Source of the DNA: Reticulitermes lucifugus | Lineage: Eukaryota > Arthropoda > Insecta > Blattodea > Rhinotermitidae | Assembly: GCA_026260175.1 (NCBI GenBank) | Contig: JAKCWW010010521.1 | Location: 1-21,525, forward strand | Direction of reading: 5' to 3' | Length of the DNA: 21,525 nt | The notes under the pieces: model-generated | Seen by the model: the letters and a program-made list of their open reading frames with translations, nothing else | Told to the model about the DNA's origin: nothing | Databases searched by the model: none | Shown: piece after piece, positions 10,700 to 18,946 of the stretch | How positions within the stretch are numbered: position 1 is the stretch's first letter | Layout: every line of letters starts with the position of its first letter | Position numbers and translations under genes: made by a program

Positions 10700-10885
10700 G
10701 TAGAGACCGTGCAATGTCTCAGCCGGTTAGTCGCCGGCATCTCACCGCGGAGCCTAGGGTTCGATCCCCGGCCGGTCCATGTAAAATTGGTGATGTATAA
10801 CGTAGCAATAAAACAGGATTTTCTCCGAGTACGTCGATTTCCTTTTGTCAGCAGGATTACAGCAATGCTCCGTATTTATTAATTT
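10700..10885 (+). mobile_element. tRNA-derived SINE (family B) with tRNA-Glu-like head
   Basis: The head holds an A-box-like tgtctcagccgg (10715-10726), a tctcaccgcgg stretch where a tRNA anticodon arm would be (resembling the CTC anticodon loop of tRNA-Glu), and a textbook B box ggttcgatccc (10758-10768) inside a T-arm-like stem. It is followed by catgtaaaattgg, aggattttctccgagtac and gcaatgctccgta, the body of a SINE type I recognise from insect genomes. The head does not close a clean acceptor stem and the body is SINE-like, so this is not a functional tRNA gene. The forward 83-codon frame across it is a SINE translation. Confidence 0.78.
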
Positions 10886-11279
10886 GTACAGACGCTATAT
10901 AACTTAGCAATTGACAAGAACGTTAAACAAAACACTTAAACAAAATAGATAAATATATAGGCCACAGGCTATGGCCTGAAATTCTGTCTTCATGTAAAAA
11001 GCATGCCAGTTACTATCTGCGACTGTGACCACACGACGGCAGTAAAAAGATAAGTGAAAGCGCACCTATGCGTCCGTGCGTATTGCAGTTCCTGCCTTTG
11101 TCGAAGAAAGTTCGTATTCCTTGTTACTAAAGTGTTATAATGTATAATAGTCGGTAATTAAAGAGGTTATACAGTGTGTGGTAATATAGTTGGGAATACG
11201 ATTTGTCGAATTATCCTGCTCAAATTGCAATAAATTTATGGTACACTAATATTAAAACTTAAATTCCAAGAATTTATAA
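10886..11279. other. Unassigned DNA
   Basis: AT-rich sequence with no gene, repeat or long open frame that I can support. Confidence 0.4.
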
Positions 11280-11560
11280 CGAGATAGCATAGTCGGTATA
11301 CAGCCTAGATACGTGCTGGTCGATCTCGGTCCGGACTTCCAACTAATTTTTTCTTCTCAAAAACGTACAGATCGGCTCTAGAGCCCACTCAACCTCATAT
11401 TTAATGGATATCGGGGTTACATCCCGGGGGTAAAATGGCTGGGGCATGAAGTTGAACAGTCATCCCTATCTAATGCCGAGGTTAAGCACGAGTGGAAATA
11501 CACCTTTATTGTCCCTGCAAGTCTTCATGGCGTGGACGGGAACAACTTTACCTTTTTATA
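11280..11560 (+). mobile_element. tRNA-derived SINE (family A), plus-strand copy
   Basis: The head starts gagatagcatagtcggtata, an A-box-like stretch, and has a worn B box near 11318-11330 (ggtcgatctcg). The body from 11420 (cccgggggtaaaatggctgg, then atgccgaggttaagcac and cttcatggcgtgg) aligns closely with the reverse complement of 5030-5150, ending in the same style of tail (aactttacctttttata). It is less well preserved than the 5007-5290 copy; no clear target-site duplication remains. Confidence 0.75.
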
Positions 11561-12338
11561 AAGGGCTAAAAATTTCTATGTGTGAGCAACAAGACGTCAG
11601 GATATGAAGCAGCGTACTATTCATTATCACAACGGTTTGAAATGTGTTACGACATCGGAACACGGCCCTCTTATAACACGCTATATGAGTATAACGTGGC
11701 AAGATATTGGGACGTGTCCCACAAAACGTGCTCTACATGTCTGACACGCCTCCCATAAAAGTTATTTGCTTCAAATCGCAGCAATAAAAATGTTTATAGC
11801 CCATCTTCACCAATGGGTCAATTAAGTTGGAAAGGCAGCATTTAAATGTAGTTTGTGATTTCGAGAAAGCAAAGTAGAACGTAATCGCGGTTCAAAAAAA
11901 AAACTCAAAATGCCGTATAAAATATTGAACACCATAAAACAGCACAATTAAAATGTTTCTGTCTGGTTTGAAAGACAGAAAACACACCTGAAGGACTTTA
12001 GAATATAAACATTTATTATTATTGGTTTCAAACTGACATAAACGTATAATTAGACATTTGTCTCAACACAGGAAATGCCAATCAGATATTGAATTATACT
12101 GGCTTCATTAAATGTAAACTTTTAATGCTGTGTTAAAGACACATTTTCTTCTGAAAGCTGGATTGTTTAGAGTACAGGAGGCACAATCAACACTTCTTAT
12201 CGCTTGATAGGCGTTGCTATGAAACAAGTGCTCAGACTTACGGAGAATATACTATAGGTTTTTATCTGACCAGGCGAAGAAACGTGATTTGGTTTCATTG
12301 ACACAAAATTAAAAGTGTTAATATATATTTTTATATCG
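11561..12338. other. Unassigned DNA
   Basis: No gene or known repeat. No open frame of interest; AT-rich sequence with a short A-run near 11896. Confidence 0.4.
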
Positions 12339-12595
12339 ATCCCAGTGGCCCGCGAGGTCTAAGGCGTGATTCTACGGCCGGTCGCTTGCTGGTATAGTGG
12401 GTTCGAATCCCGCTAGGGGCATAGATGTTTGTCTCTTGTGAGTGTTGTGTGTTGTCAGGTATAGATCTCTGCGTCGGGCTGATCGCTCGTCCAGAGAGTC
12501 CTACCGAGTGTGGTGTGTCTAAATAAGTGTGATCGTAAAGCCTCGATAATGAGGAGGCCCTGGCCCACTAGGGGTCTTTGCGCCAATGAAAAAAA
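12339..12595 (+). mobile_element. tRNA-derived SINE (family C) with class II tRNA-like head
   Basis: The head contains tggcccgcgaggtctaaggc (12346-12365), which resembles the D-arm of leucine/serine tRNAs (tggccgag..ggtctaaggc), and a perfect B box ggttcgaatccc (12400-12411). A short ccc (12341-12343) can face the gggg of the aggggc at the head's 3' side. An unrelated body follows (from 12421) and ends with gcgccaatg and a run of seven A at about 12589-12595, a typical SINE tail. This copy shares no body with families A or B in the window. It is too altered to be a working tRNA gene. Confidence 0.75.
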
Positions 12596-12739
12596 GTACA
12601 TATTTCTCTTCTGTAAGAAAAGACAGTCCTTTTTAAATTAAGGAAGTCATTTGCTCATCCTAACTTTAACGTCCCCACTTCAGAAACCTTTACTGTTCAG
12701 ATTCATGACAAATGAGGCTGCCAATAATAGGGTTGTAAC

Positions 12740-13040
12740 AGAGAAAGATAGCCCAAGGGTAAGCCTTATGATGCGTATATCAGGAGGACACGGCTTCGAA
12801 TTTCGGAGTGCACAACATTTAGCCTTAGTGAGGTTTTCGTGATTTTACTCGGTCCCTGCAGAAAGCTTCAGGGGTAGTAACTCATACTAGCCTACAATTC
12901 CTTACTTTCCAATCCTTTCAATTCACTGTCACCATCATCACACCATTAGTCGCTACATGCTTAGAGTGTGACTTAATGTCAGCGTTTTTAATCAGACCTT
13001 TTGAATGAATGAATGAATGAATAAATAAATAAATAAATAA
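12740..13040 (+). mobile_element. tRNA-derived SINE with tetranucleotide tail
   Basis: An exact A-box consensus match, tagcccaaggg, lies at 12749-12759, and a weakened B box, ggcttcgaatttc, at 12792-12804. The body carries gtgaggttttcgtgattt and a pyrimidine-rich stretch with accatcatcacacc, and the element ends in a (GAAT)n(AAAT)n tail at 13003-13040, as many insect SINEs do. The 63-codon frame at 12651-12842 is incidental. No target-site duplication is clear. Confidence 0.55.
13003..13040 (+). repeat. (GAAT)n(AAAT)n tail repeat
   Basis: About four GAAT units pass into about five AAAT units. It directly follows the SINE body and is best read as its 3' tail that has expanded and drifted. Confidence 0.85.
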
Positions 13041-13592
13041 CAGGATCGCAGTCTCAGAGAATGATCATCCTTATGTGAATATAAGACGCTGCACCAAATA
13101 CAGATTTTATATACTTAGTTCTGTGTAAGTAGGAATTGTTAGACCTAAGTCAAATTTAATTTTTAATCTACTTACCTTTCTTGATGAATCAAGTCAGGCA
13201 ATATACTTATAACGTAATACTGAGGGGCGTTCGAACAACCATTGTTGTCGTGGCACAGCAATAAGTATTAGCTACGTATTCTGAGTGTTTGTAGCCTAGT
13301 TATCCAGCATGCAAAGCGCATGCGCCGTATTATATTGTGGCCTGACCGGCTGTACCCTGTTTTTCCACATTATATTATAAACGGAACGATTTTCGGAAAA
13401 AAAGTTATAGAGCATAAAATGTGTTTTGATTTTCTCTAAAATTTTGTCTGAAACGTTTCTCATTCTAAGAAGAATTCAGCGAGATACTATCATAAATGTA
13501 CATAGATTTACATACAAAGTACCCGTTAATCTTGTCAGATTTTAATGAAGCCTCAATTTTCTCGGCAGAGTTTCGAAAAATACTCAAATATC
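13041..13592. other. Unassigned DNA
   Basis: AT-rich sequence without a recognised gene or repeat. A gcatgc pair near 13308-13323 is too small to interpret. Confidence 0.4.
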
Positions 13593-13700
13593 AAATTTCA
13601 TGAAAATCCATCGAGTTGCTGCATGCGGGCGGACGGAAGGACGGAGAAACATGAAAAAGCTAATAGTTGTTTTTGGCAATTCTGCGAAAGTGCCTAAATG
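13593..13700 (+). repeat. Dispersed insect repeat fragment (probable retroelement relic)
   Basis: Two neighbouring frames give FHENPSS from 13596 and, after a frameshift, MKKLIVVFGNSAKVPK from 13651. I recall similar peptide strings as recurring low-quality predictions in insect genomes, arising from a repeat. The intervening gcgggcggacggaaggacgg is typical of it. The assignment is from memory and the element class is unknown. Confidence 0.35.
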
Positions 13701-14049
13701 GTAGACACTTAAGACACTTTAGATCATTCAGCTGTAACTTATGAACCAGGTAACACGTTCATGAAATTTGGCATGAATATTATGCAGGTGTATGAAGCCT
13801 TAAAGCCTTTTATTCCCTACACCCATACATACACCTAACAGCGCAAAAACGAACCTCCAGGGTAAGCGCGACCTTAGGGTCATAAAGGGTGGTGCCGTAG
13901 TGTAATTTTGAAAAATATGCAACTTTTGTTAAGGCGGCATTTTGAAGGATGTAAAGTAAATAGCTGGCAACCTGCGAAAACTTCCTCTGGCTTTCGGTCT
14001 GATGGCGATAACTGGTCTTGTGAAATCTGATGTGGTGACAAAGCACAAA

Positions 14050-14550
14050 CATACCTAACTAAACAACAAGCTATCTAACTCGACGGAGGAAAGTCCTTTT
14101 TGAGAAGCTAATAGACCCTCAGGTCGTCAATAGATTCCCCGCAATTTATAAAACCCGAAAGTTCATATTTCTCTTCACAACAGCCCGCTACTTGCTCCTA
14201 ACATGAGCCACATGCGTCCAGTCCACCATCTCTCATCCTATATCTTTAAGGTCTAATTTAATAATCCTCCCGTCTACTCTAAGGATTCTAAGAGGTTTCT
14301 TTCCTTCAGAATTTCCTTCCAAAACGCTGTACGGATTTCCCTTCTCCCCCATGAATGACACATGCCCCACCCATTTCATCTTCCTGTATTTGATCGCCCG
14401 TATCATACTTCGTGACGGGTACAGATCCCATTTTCCTGTTACTTGCTTTATCTTAGGTCTAAATACCTTCCTCAGCACCCTTTTTTGGAATATCCTCAGC
14501 CTGTGTTCTTCCCTTAGTGTGACAGTCCACGTTTCATACCCACAAAAACG
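14050..14550 (-). pseudogene. C-terminal region and 3' UTR of a LINE (non-LTR retrotransposon)
   Basis: On the reverse strand an open stretch from about 14544 to the TGA at 14233-14235 encodes YETWTVTLREEHRLRIF, then VLRKVF, IRAIKYRKMKWVGHV and LEGNSEGKKPL. This order (YxxETWT, RAIKxRRxxWxGHV, GKxPLxRPRxR) is the well-known region after the reverse-transcriptase domain in insect LINEs. The expected RPRRRW is altered here to RILRVDGR. After the TGA the same frame continues with DWTHVAHVRSK and NMNFRVL, matching the usual end of the ORF, so the TGA is a premature stop and a second stop follows. Downstream DNA to about 14050 fits a short 3' UTR. The polymerase and endonuclease domains are missing; this is a 5'-truncated dead copy. 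It is a different LINE family from the fragments at 1-78 and 19397-19905. Confidence 0.85.
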
Positions 14551-14639
14551 GCAAGTTAAATTACATATCTGTATTATATTTTAATCTAAAAATAATAATT
14601 ATGGATTATAAAAAATATTATTTGTTTATCAACTTGGCG

Positions 14640-14835
14640 GGGCTGCAAGTCTTTCGGGTTGCATCCGACAAATTTAATGTATATAATCTGTCGGTAATTA
14701 ATACACTCTCACGGCTAATGAATTCAGTAACATCCTCTCGTGCAACCTGTCGTGTTAAGTGGTTAAACCACGAGCATAGCAACCTTTCGAGAACCATCTC
14801 CGTCCTCGACATCAGCAGTCTATACGGGCGCAATG
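14640..14835 (-). repeat. Possible retroelement-end repeat with stem-loop
   Basis: Read on the reverse strand, the stretch has ctgctgatgtcgag, then tctcgaaaggttgc, then gtggtttaaccac (a 6-bp palindrome with one central base). The order of CTGATG, a GAG/CTC stem and GAAA again recalls the CTGAAGA/GAAAC repeats elsewhere, but the sequence is otherwise different, so it may be a second subfamily. Weakly supported. Confidence 0.3.
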
Positions 14836-15690
14836 CAAGTGTGTTGATTGGAGGTTAGCGGGTTAGCAGGTGCATGGTTGGATTGCTTAGGAGGAGGAGG
14901 GCGGAGGTCACGATGACCGCCTGGATAATTGCTTGTTGTTCACTGAAATCGTATTCCCGCCATGCTGTTGCTACCCCGCTAACACGCCTGTAGCGCGCCC
15001 GTACCCTCACAACATATAAGTCTAGGTTACCAATCACCGTCATATACGTATACACCCGTCCGAGTTTTAGTTTCGTGATGACGAGAATGGAAATGGTTGT
15101 CGAAAGTTTAGTTTGTTCCCGTTTAGCTGCTTTGCCCGGCTGGTAGCACGAGGTATTCCAATACTATAAGACACGTGGAACCGAAAACCTATGCACGAGG
15201 AAAGTGGGCTTTGAGTTCTGCCCCAGAACTTCTTGTCGCTTATTCCAACGGTCATTACACACATAATCCAATCTTTACATAAGGAAACACAAGCAGAGTT
15301 CCTAGGTCTTAACTCAGAATATGTAACAAAATCACAATGGTAAAAAGATCTCTACTTAACTTCTGCCTTTCTTAGTGATTCCAGTCTTAATAATTTCTTA
15401 TTACCGAGGTCCAGACTAATGACGAAAGAGATGAAAGATAAAGTATCATAAAAAGGTACTCAGAACGAAGGGAGGAGAACAAGGATGATGGCGATGATTA
15501 TTGTGAGGAGGAGGAGGAAGAGAAAGTAAAGTGAGAGGGAAAGCATATGAGGAGAATATGAAGAATCACTAATTATGTAATTACTGTCTTACAGTAAGCT
15601 GACAGCATTATTTTATGACGTTGATCCTGTCTCTGGGTTTTGCACCGTGTGAAGGTAGACTGCGCTGCTATTGTTTGGAGGAACGTGCTA
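14836..15690. other. Unassigned DNA with a G+C-rich patch and a purine-rich patch
   Basis: The interval 14830-15000 is G+C-rich against an AT-rich background and carries a 66-codon reverse-strand open frame (14855-15055) with no recognised domain. The plus strand is purine-rich at about 15465-15550. No gene is supported. Confidence 0.4.
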
Positions 15691-16456
15691 CCTGCATCTT
15701 TAGGCTGGTTTCATAGAGGCCACTGTGTGGACTAGCCACAGTGTCCAAGCCACAGACACGCGAGAAGCTTGATGGGACATGCGTAGCTCTCACGTCAGAG
15801 GCCTCTCTCTAAGACTCTTTCAGCAATGACCACACTGCCTGTATTTATTTGTAGCACTGCTGTGACTCGTGGGAACTTTCTTATTAAGACCATGTGTTAC
15901 TCCTGTGTCCCAGCCACAAGAAAGTGTCCCAGCCGATGAAGGAGTAAGCCACTTCTCGGCCACAGCGACGGGTCGCCCAGCCACTTAGCTGTCGTCTGTG
16001 CCACAATATCCAAAGACCCGGCACTCGCCGGCAACTAGGTAGCTCGTGTAAAAGTAACCTTAGGATGACAGCAAGTATCGTAAAGCATACATTTGGATTA
16101 TACAGTATAGGCAGGTTACACGAGAGGGTGCAGTAGCTAGGACCAGGTTCGGACCAAAACGACCAGTGTTCCTCTGGGAGAGCAGCAAAACATTTCACTT
16201 CCACACAGGACCAACACCCATAAATAGAATCATCAAGTCTAAAGTCAGTAATTATGACATCTGTTTTATGGAAGTCACTAAGAGTGAACAACATTTTTAA
16301 CTCAGTTTAAAAGCTTTATTTTGTACTGTGGTGTGAGAGACACGTTATTTAACAGGTAGCAGTCCATACATCACGGTGACGTAATGGTCCCGCCCACACA
16401 GAACATGCTCTCTGCCTGGCAACCAATACAGACGCCTACAGTGAGAGATTTGAGAC
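15691..16456. other. Unassigned DNA with a possible transposon terminus
   Basis: At 15700-15717 TTA is followed by ggctggtttcataga, and cactgtg (15721-15727) pairs with cacagtg (15737-15743). This recalls PIF/Harbinger ends, which duplicate a TTA/TAA target, but no partner end was found to the right. A 136-codon reverse-strand open frame at 15884-16294 is rich in Trp, Cys and Arg and shows no transposase motif; I do not call it a gene. Confidence 0.35.
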
Positions 16457-16650
16457 GATGCCGTGCAGCCTGGTAGAAATGTACCGAACTTTCGGAGGAA
16501 CGTACTGCATCCATCTTCAGGTCACAAAAATGATACTGAAAAACGAGACTGCGTTCCTCAAGAACGTCCGCAAATTTCTACCGGTCTAGACGGTGTCACA
16601 TCCCGGAAGATGATAATCTTCAAACTTCCAAAATGATTTCCACACAAATT
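16457..16650. repeat. Head-to-head pair of CTGAAGA/GAAAC repeat ends
   Basis: The left copy (minus, 16457-16524) reads on its own strand as cctgaagatggatgcagtac, cgttcctccgaaagttcgg, then tttctaccaggctgcacgg. The right copy (plus, about 16535-16650) reads ctgaaaaacgagactgcg, ttcctcaagaacgtccg, tttctaccggtctagacgg and gtgtcacatcccggaagatg. They are about 75 bp each, clearly homologous and face each other with the CTGAA ends inside. The CTGAAGA and GAAA blocks are intact in the left copy and damaged in the right. The same layout occurs at 5884-6010. Confidence 0.65.
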
Positions 16651-16769
16651 CAAGTTGCTTAAATCGGTATAAAGAGTGCAGCTTAGAGAAACTTACTTCT
16701 CTAATCCTTATAACCTCATTGGGATCCTTTATTTCTCCACATTACCTTACTTACACTTATCCTTCTAGA

Positions 16770-16930
16770 TTCCTGCCTTCTTGGATGTGATGCCGTTTAT
16801 CTCGGCACATATACTACATGAGACTGTGTTGATATATGCAATGCTTCAGTTATGTACACTTCTGTTTACGACTGTTGTGAGTCCTTGATCTTGGCTACTT
16901 GGGGGCCGAAACATGTTGGAGATTTAAGAA
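16770..16930. repeat. Probable third, more degenerate head-to-head pair
   Basis: ggatgtgatgccgtttatc at 16793-16811 is the outward end of a minus copy, and cttcagt near 16845 may be the remnant of its CTGAAG. A plus copy at about 16880-16930 has cttgatcttggctac, then gccgaaacatgt (16905-16916), identical to 10205-10216. The pairing of these two halves as one unit is my inference. Confidence 0.4.
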
Positions 16931-17206
16931 TGACCAAAGAAGGGTCACTGTAAACACTGCTTCCCCCTCGCTTGACCAGTCCTGGGCGGAGAAAGCGCTG
17001 TCAGAGACACTGACGTTCGCAGAATAACGGGACAGACAGTATGATCTTCAGCTTTTCACCAGATATTTGCAAAGACTCTGTCTAATATACATATTTTATC
17101 ATTGTCAAGCAGTGACACATTACTATATTAAATATAACTTAGTATATTTGTATATTATGACTTATTCCACATCCAGTTGTCACTTCGACAAACTTATGGA
17201 TCCATG
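16931..17206. other. Unassigned DNA
   Basis: Short spacer between the repeat pair and the microsatellite; nothing recognised. Confidence 0.4.
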
Positions 17207-17330
17207 GAATGAATGAATGTATGTATGTATGTATGTATGTATGTATGTATGTATGTATGTATGTATGTATGTATGTATGTATGTATGTATGTATGTATGT
17301 ATGTATGTATGTATGTATGTATGTATGTAT
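17207..17330. repeat. (GAAT)3(ATGT)~28 microsatellite
   Basis: Three GAAT units pass directly into an uninterrupted ATGT run from 17217 to 17330 (about 28 units). The long open frames on both strands here (Met-Tyr-Val-Cys repeats on plus, Ile-His-Thr-Tyr repeats on minus) are simple translations of it. The purity suggests ongoing slippage and probable length polymorphism. Confidence 0.97.
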
Positions 17331-17508
17331 TATACTAGAGGATCGGTGGTTTAAAAGAGGAAAATTTAAAACAAAACCAAACAATGAAAATGAAATGGAA
17401 ACAAAATCCAATACTCAACGGTTCTTAGACGAAGCAGAGTCCTATAGCCCTTCACCGTCAAACGTGTCTTCTAGTAGTGGAGCCGACGGTATATGAACCG
17501 GGTGAAAT

Positions 17509-17709
17509 ATGACGAAATCAAAAAAATATATAAACAGTGCTAAAAGAAGAAAATACTTTGATAATTATTTATCAACGGGCTTTACTCAAGAACGTGATAA
17601 AACCTCTCCACTTCCAGTCTGTGTTTCGTGTAATGAAGTTCTGCAAAATATTTCTATGACGCCTTCCAAGTTACAGCTTCAGTTTGAAACAAAACACAGA
17701 ACACGAAGG
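17509..17709 (+). other. Degenerate BED zinc finger of the hAT pseudogene
   Basis: The block encodes KRRKYFDNYLSTGF, then PLPVCVSCNEVL and a short run to FETKHRTRR. BED fingers bind zinc through Cx2C and HxnH. The two cysteines (CVSC) and the last histidine (ETKH) are present, but the first histidine of the usual LKRHLETKH is Gln here (LQLQFETKH). In the intact family this finger binds the transposon ends. The segment begins after two in-frame stops at 17494 and 17503 and ends at a TAA at 17710. Confidence 0.8.
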
Positions 17710-18946
17710 TAAACTTCTAAGTTATTTAAGTTAATTATCGTCTGTGGAAATATATTGCACAAAAAATTCAAATCTGAAAATGAAAATGCACTTATGGCAT
17801 CCATGAAAGTAAGTTACCGCACTGCACGTGAAGGCGAAGAGCGCAAAATCGGGGGAAGGAAGAACTTGTTAAGCCCTGTGCAATTTATTTGGCTGCATGT
17901 AGGATAGACGAGGAAGCTGCGAAGAAAATTTAGTCAGTGCCGTTATCCGACAACACGATTCAGGGAAGAATTCAAGATTATTCAGCGACGTCTGAGGTTT
18001 ACGTGAATCGTTCACAATTCAGCTAGGAGACTGCGAGGATGTTCTTTATCTAGCAGTTCTGCTTGTTTTTGTCTGTTTAGTTTATATGGCTAAATTTGAG
18101 GAAGATCTCTTACTCTGCAAATCAATTGAAACACGAACAACAAGAGAGGACACTTCTGAAATTTTAGACCAGTTTCTTATAAGCTACCATACAGAATGGA
18201 ACAAATGTACTTATGATTTTACTAACATTGTGAAGTCAATGACAGGAAAAACTGTAGGATTCGTGGCTCGTATAAAGAGTGAATCAAACAAGTGTAGAAG
18301 TAGCCACTGTATTTTGCACAGACATGCATTAATAGTTAAGAGGGTGCCAAATTCGTTAAAATCTGTGTTACACAATGCAGTAAAAATGGTTAAATTTATT
18401 AAGACACGACCTATAAATCCCAGAATGTTTAAACTGCTCATAATGACACGGGCAGTGACTATGAAACTTTGATTTTCATACCGAAGTTCGTTGGCTGTCT
18501 CGTGGTAAGGTTATGACGGTAGTGTTTTAACTGGGGGAAGAAATTGCAGTTTTTTGTCTGAAAAAAAGAAACACCATTAGCCAGCTATTTCTCAGATATT
18601 CCTTGGTTGCAGCAGCTGGCGTACCTTGCTGATGTTTTCAATAAGTTAAACGAGTTCAAACTGTCAATGCAGGGTCGCAGCATAGCCGTGCTCACAGGTG
18701 GGGCCAAAGTGGCTGCAGTAAAGTGAAAACTTAAAGCTTGGTAGCAACATGTGCAACAAAATAAATTTGTTTTTATACGATGAATTAATATCCTGAAGAA
18801 TGGGACAAAAGCGGTATCAAAAAGCGTGACATAACTGACCATCTCGGACAATTACAAAATTCGTTCGAAAAATATTTTCCACCAAACAATAATGACAATA
18901 ATAGACTGAGAAATCATTTCATAGGATCATTTCAGGTAGAAAACTT

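Noticed and set aside
10707-10779. Possible functional tRNA-Glu gene
   Set aside because: The acceptor and D stems do not close properly and the sequence continues into a SINE body, so it is a SINE head.
12341-12420. Possible functional tRNA-Leu/Ser gene
   Set aside because: The middle does not form an anticodon arm, and a SINE body and A-tail follow.
15884-16294. 136-codon minus-strand open frame
   Set aside because: Trp/Cys-rich without any recognised domain; tested by eye for Harbinger nuclease or Myb-like motifs and none were found.
17139-17496. Overlapping 90- and 95-codon open frames on both strands with Tyr-Ile-His-Thr and Met-Tyr-Val-Cys repeats
   Set aside because: They are translations of the (ATGT)n microsatellite; only the last part of the plus frame, after 17339, belongs to the hAT relic.
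18585-18851. 88-codon minus-strand frame
   Set aside because: It is the antisense shadow of the well-supported hAT segment on the plus strand.
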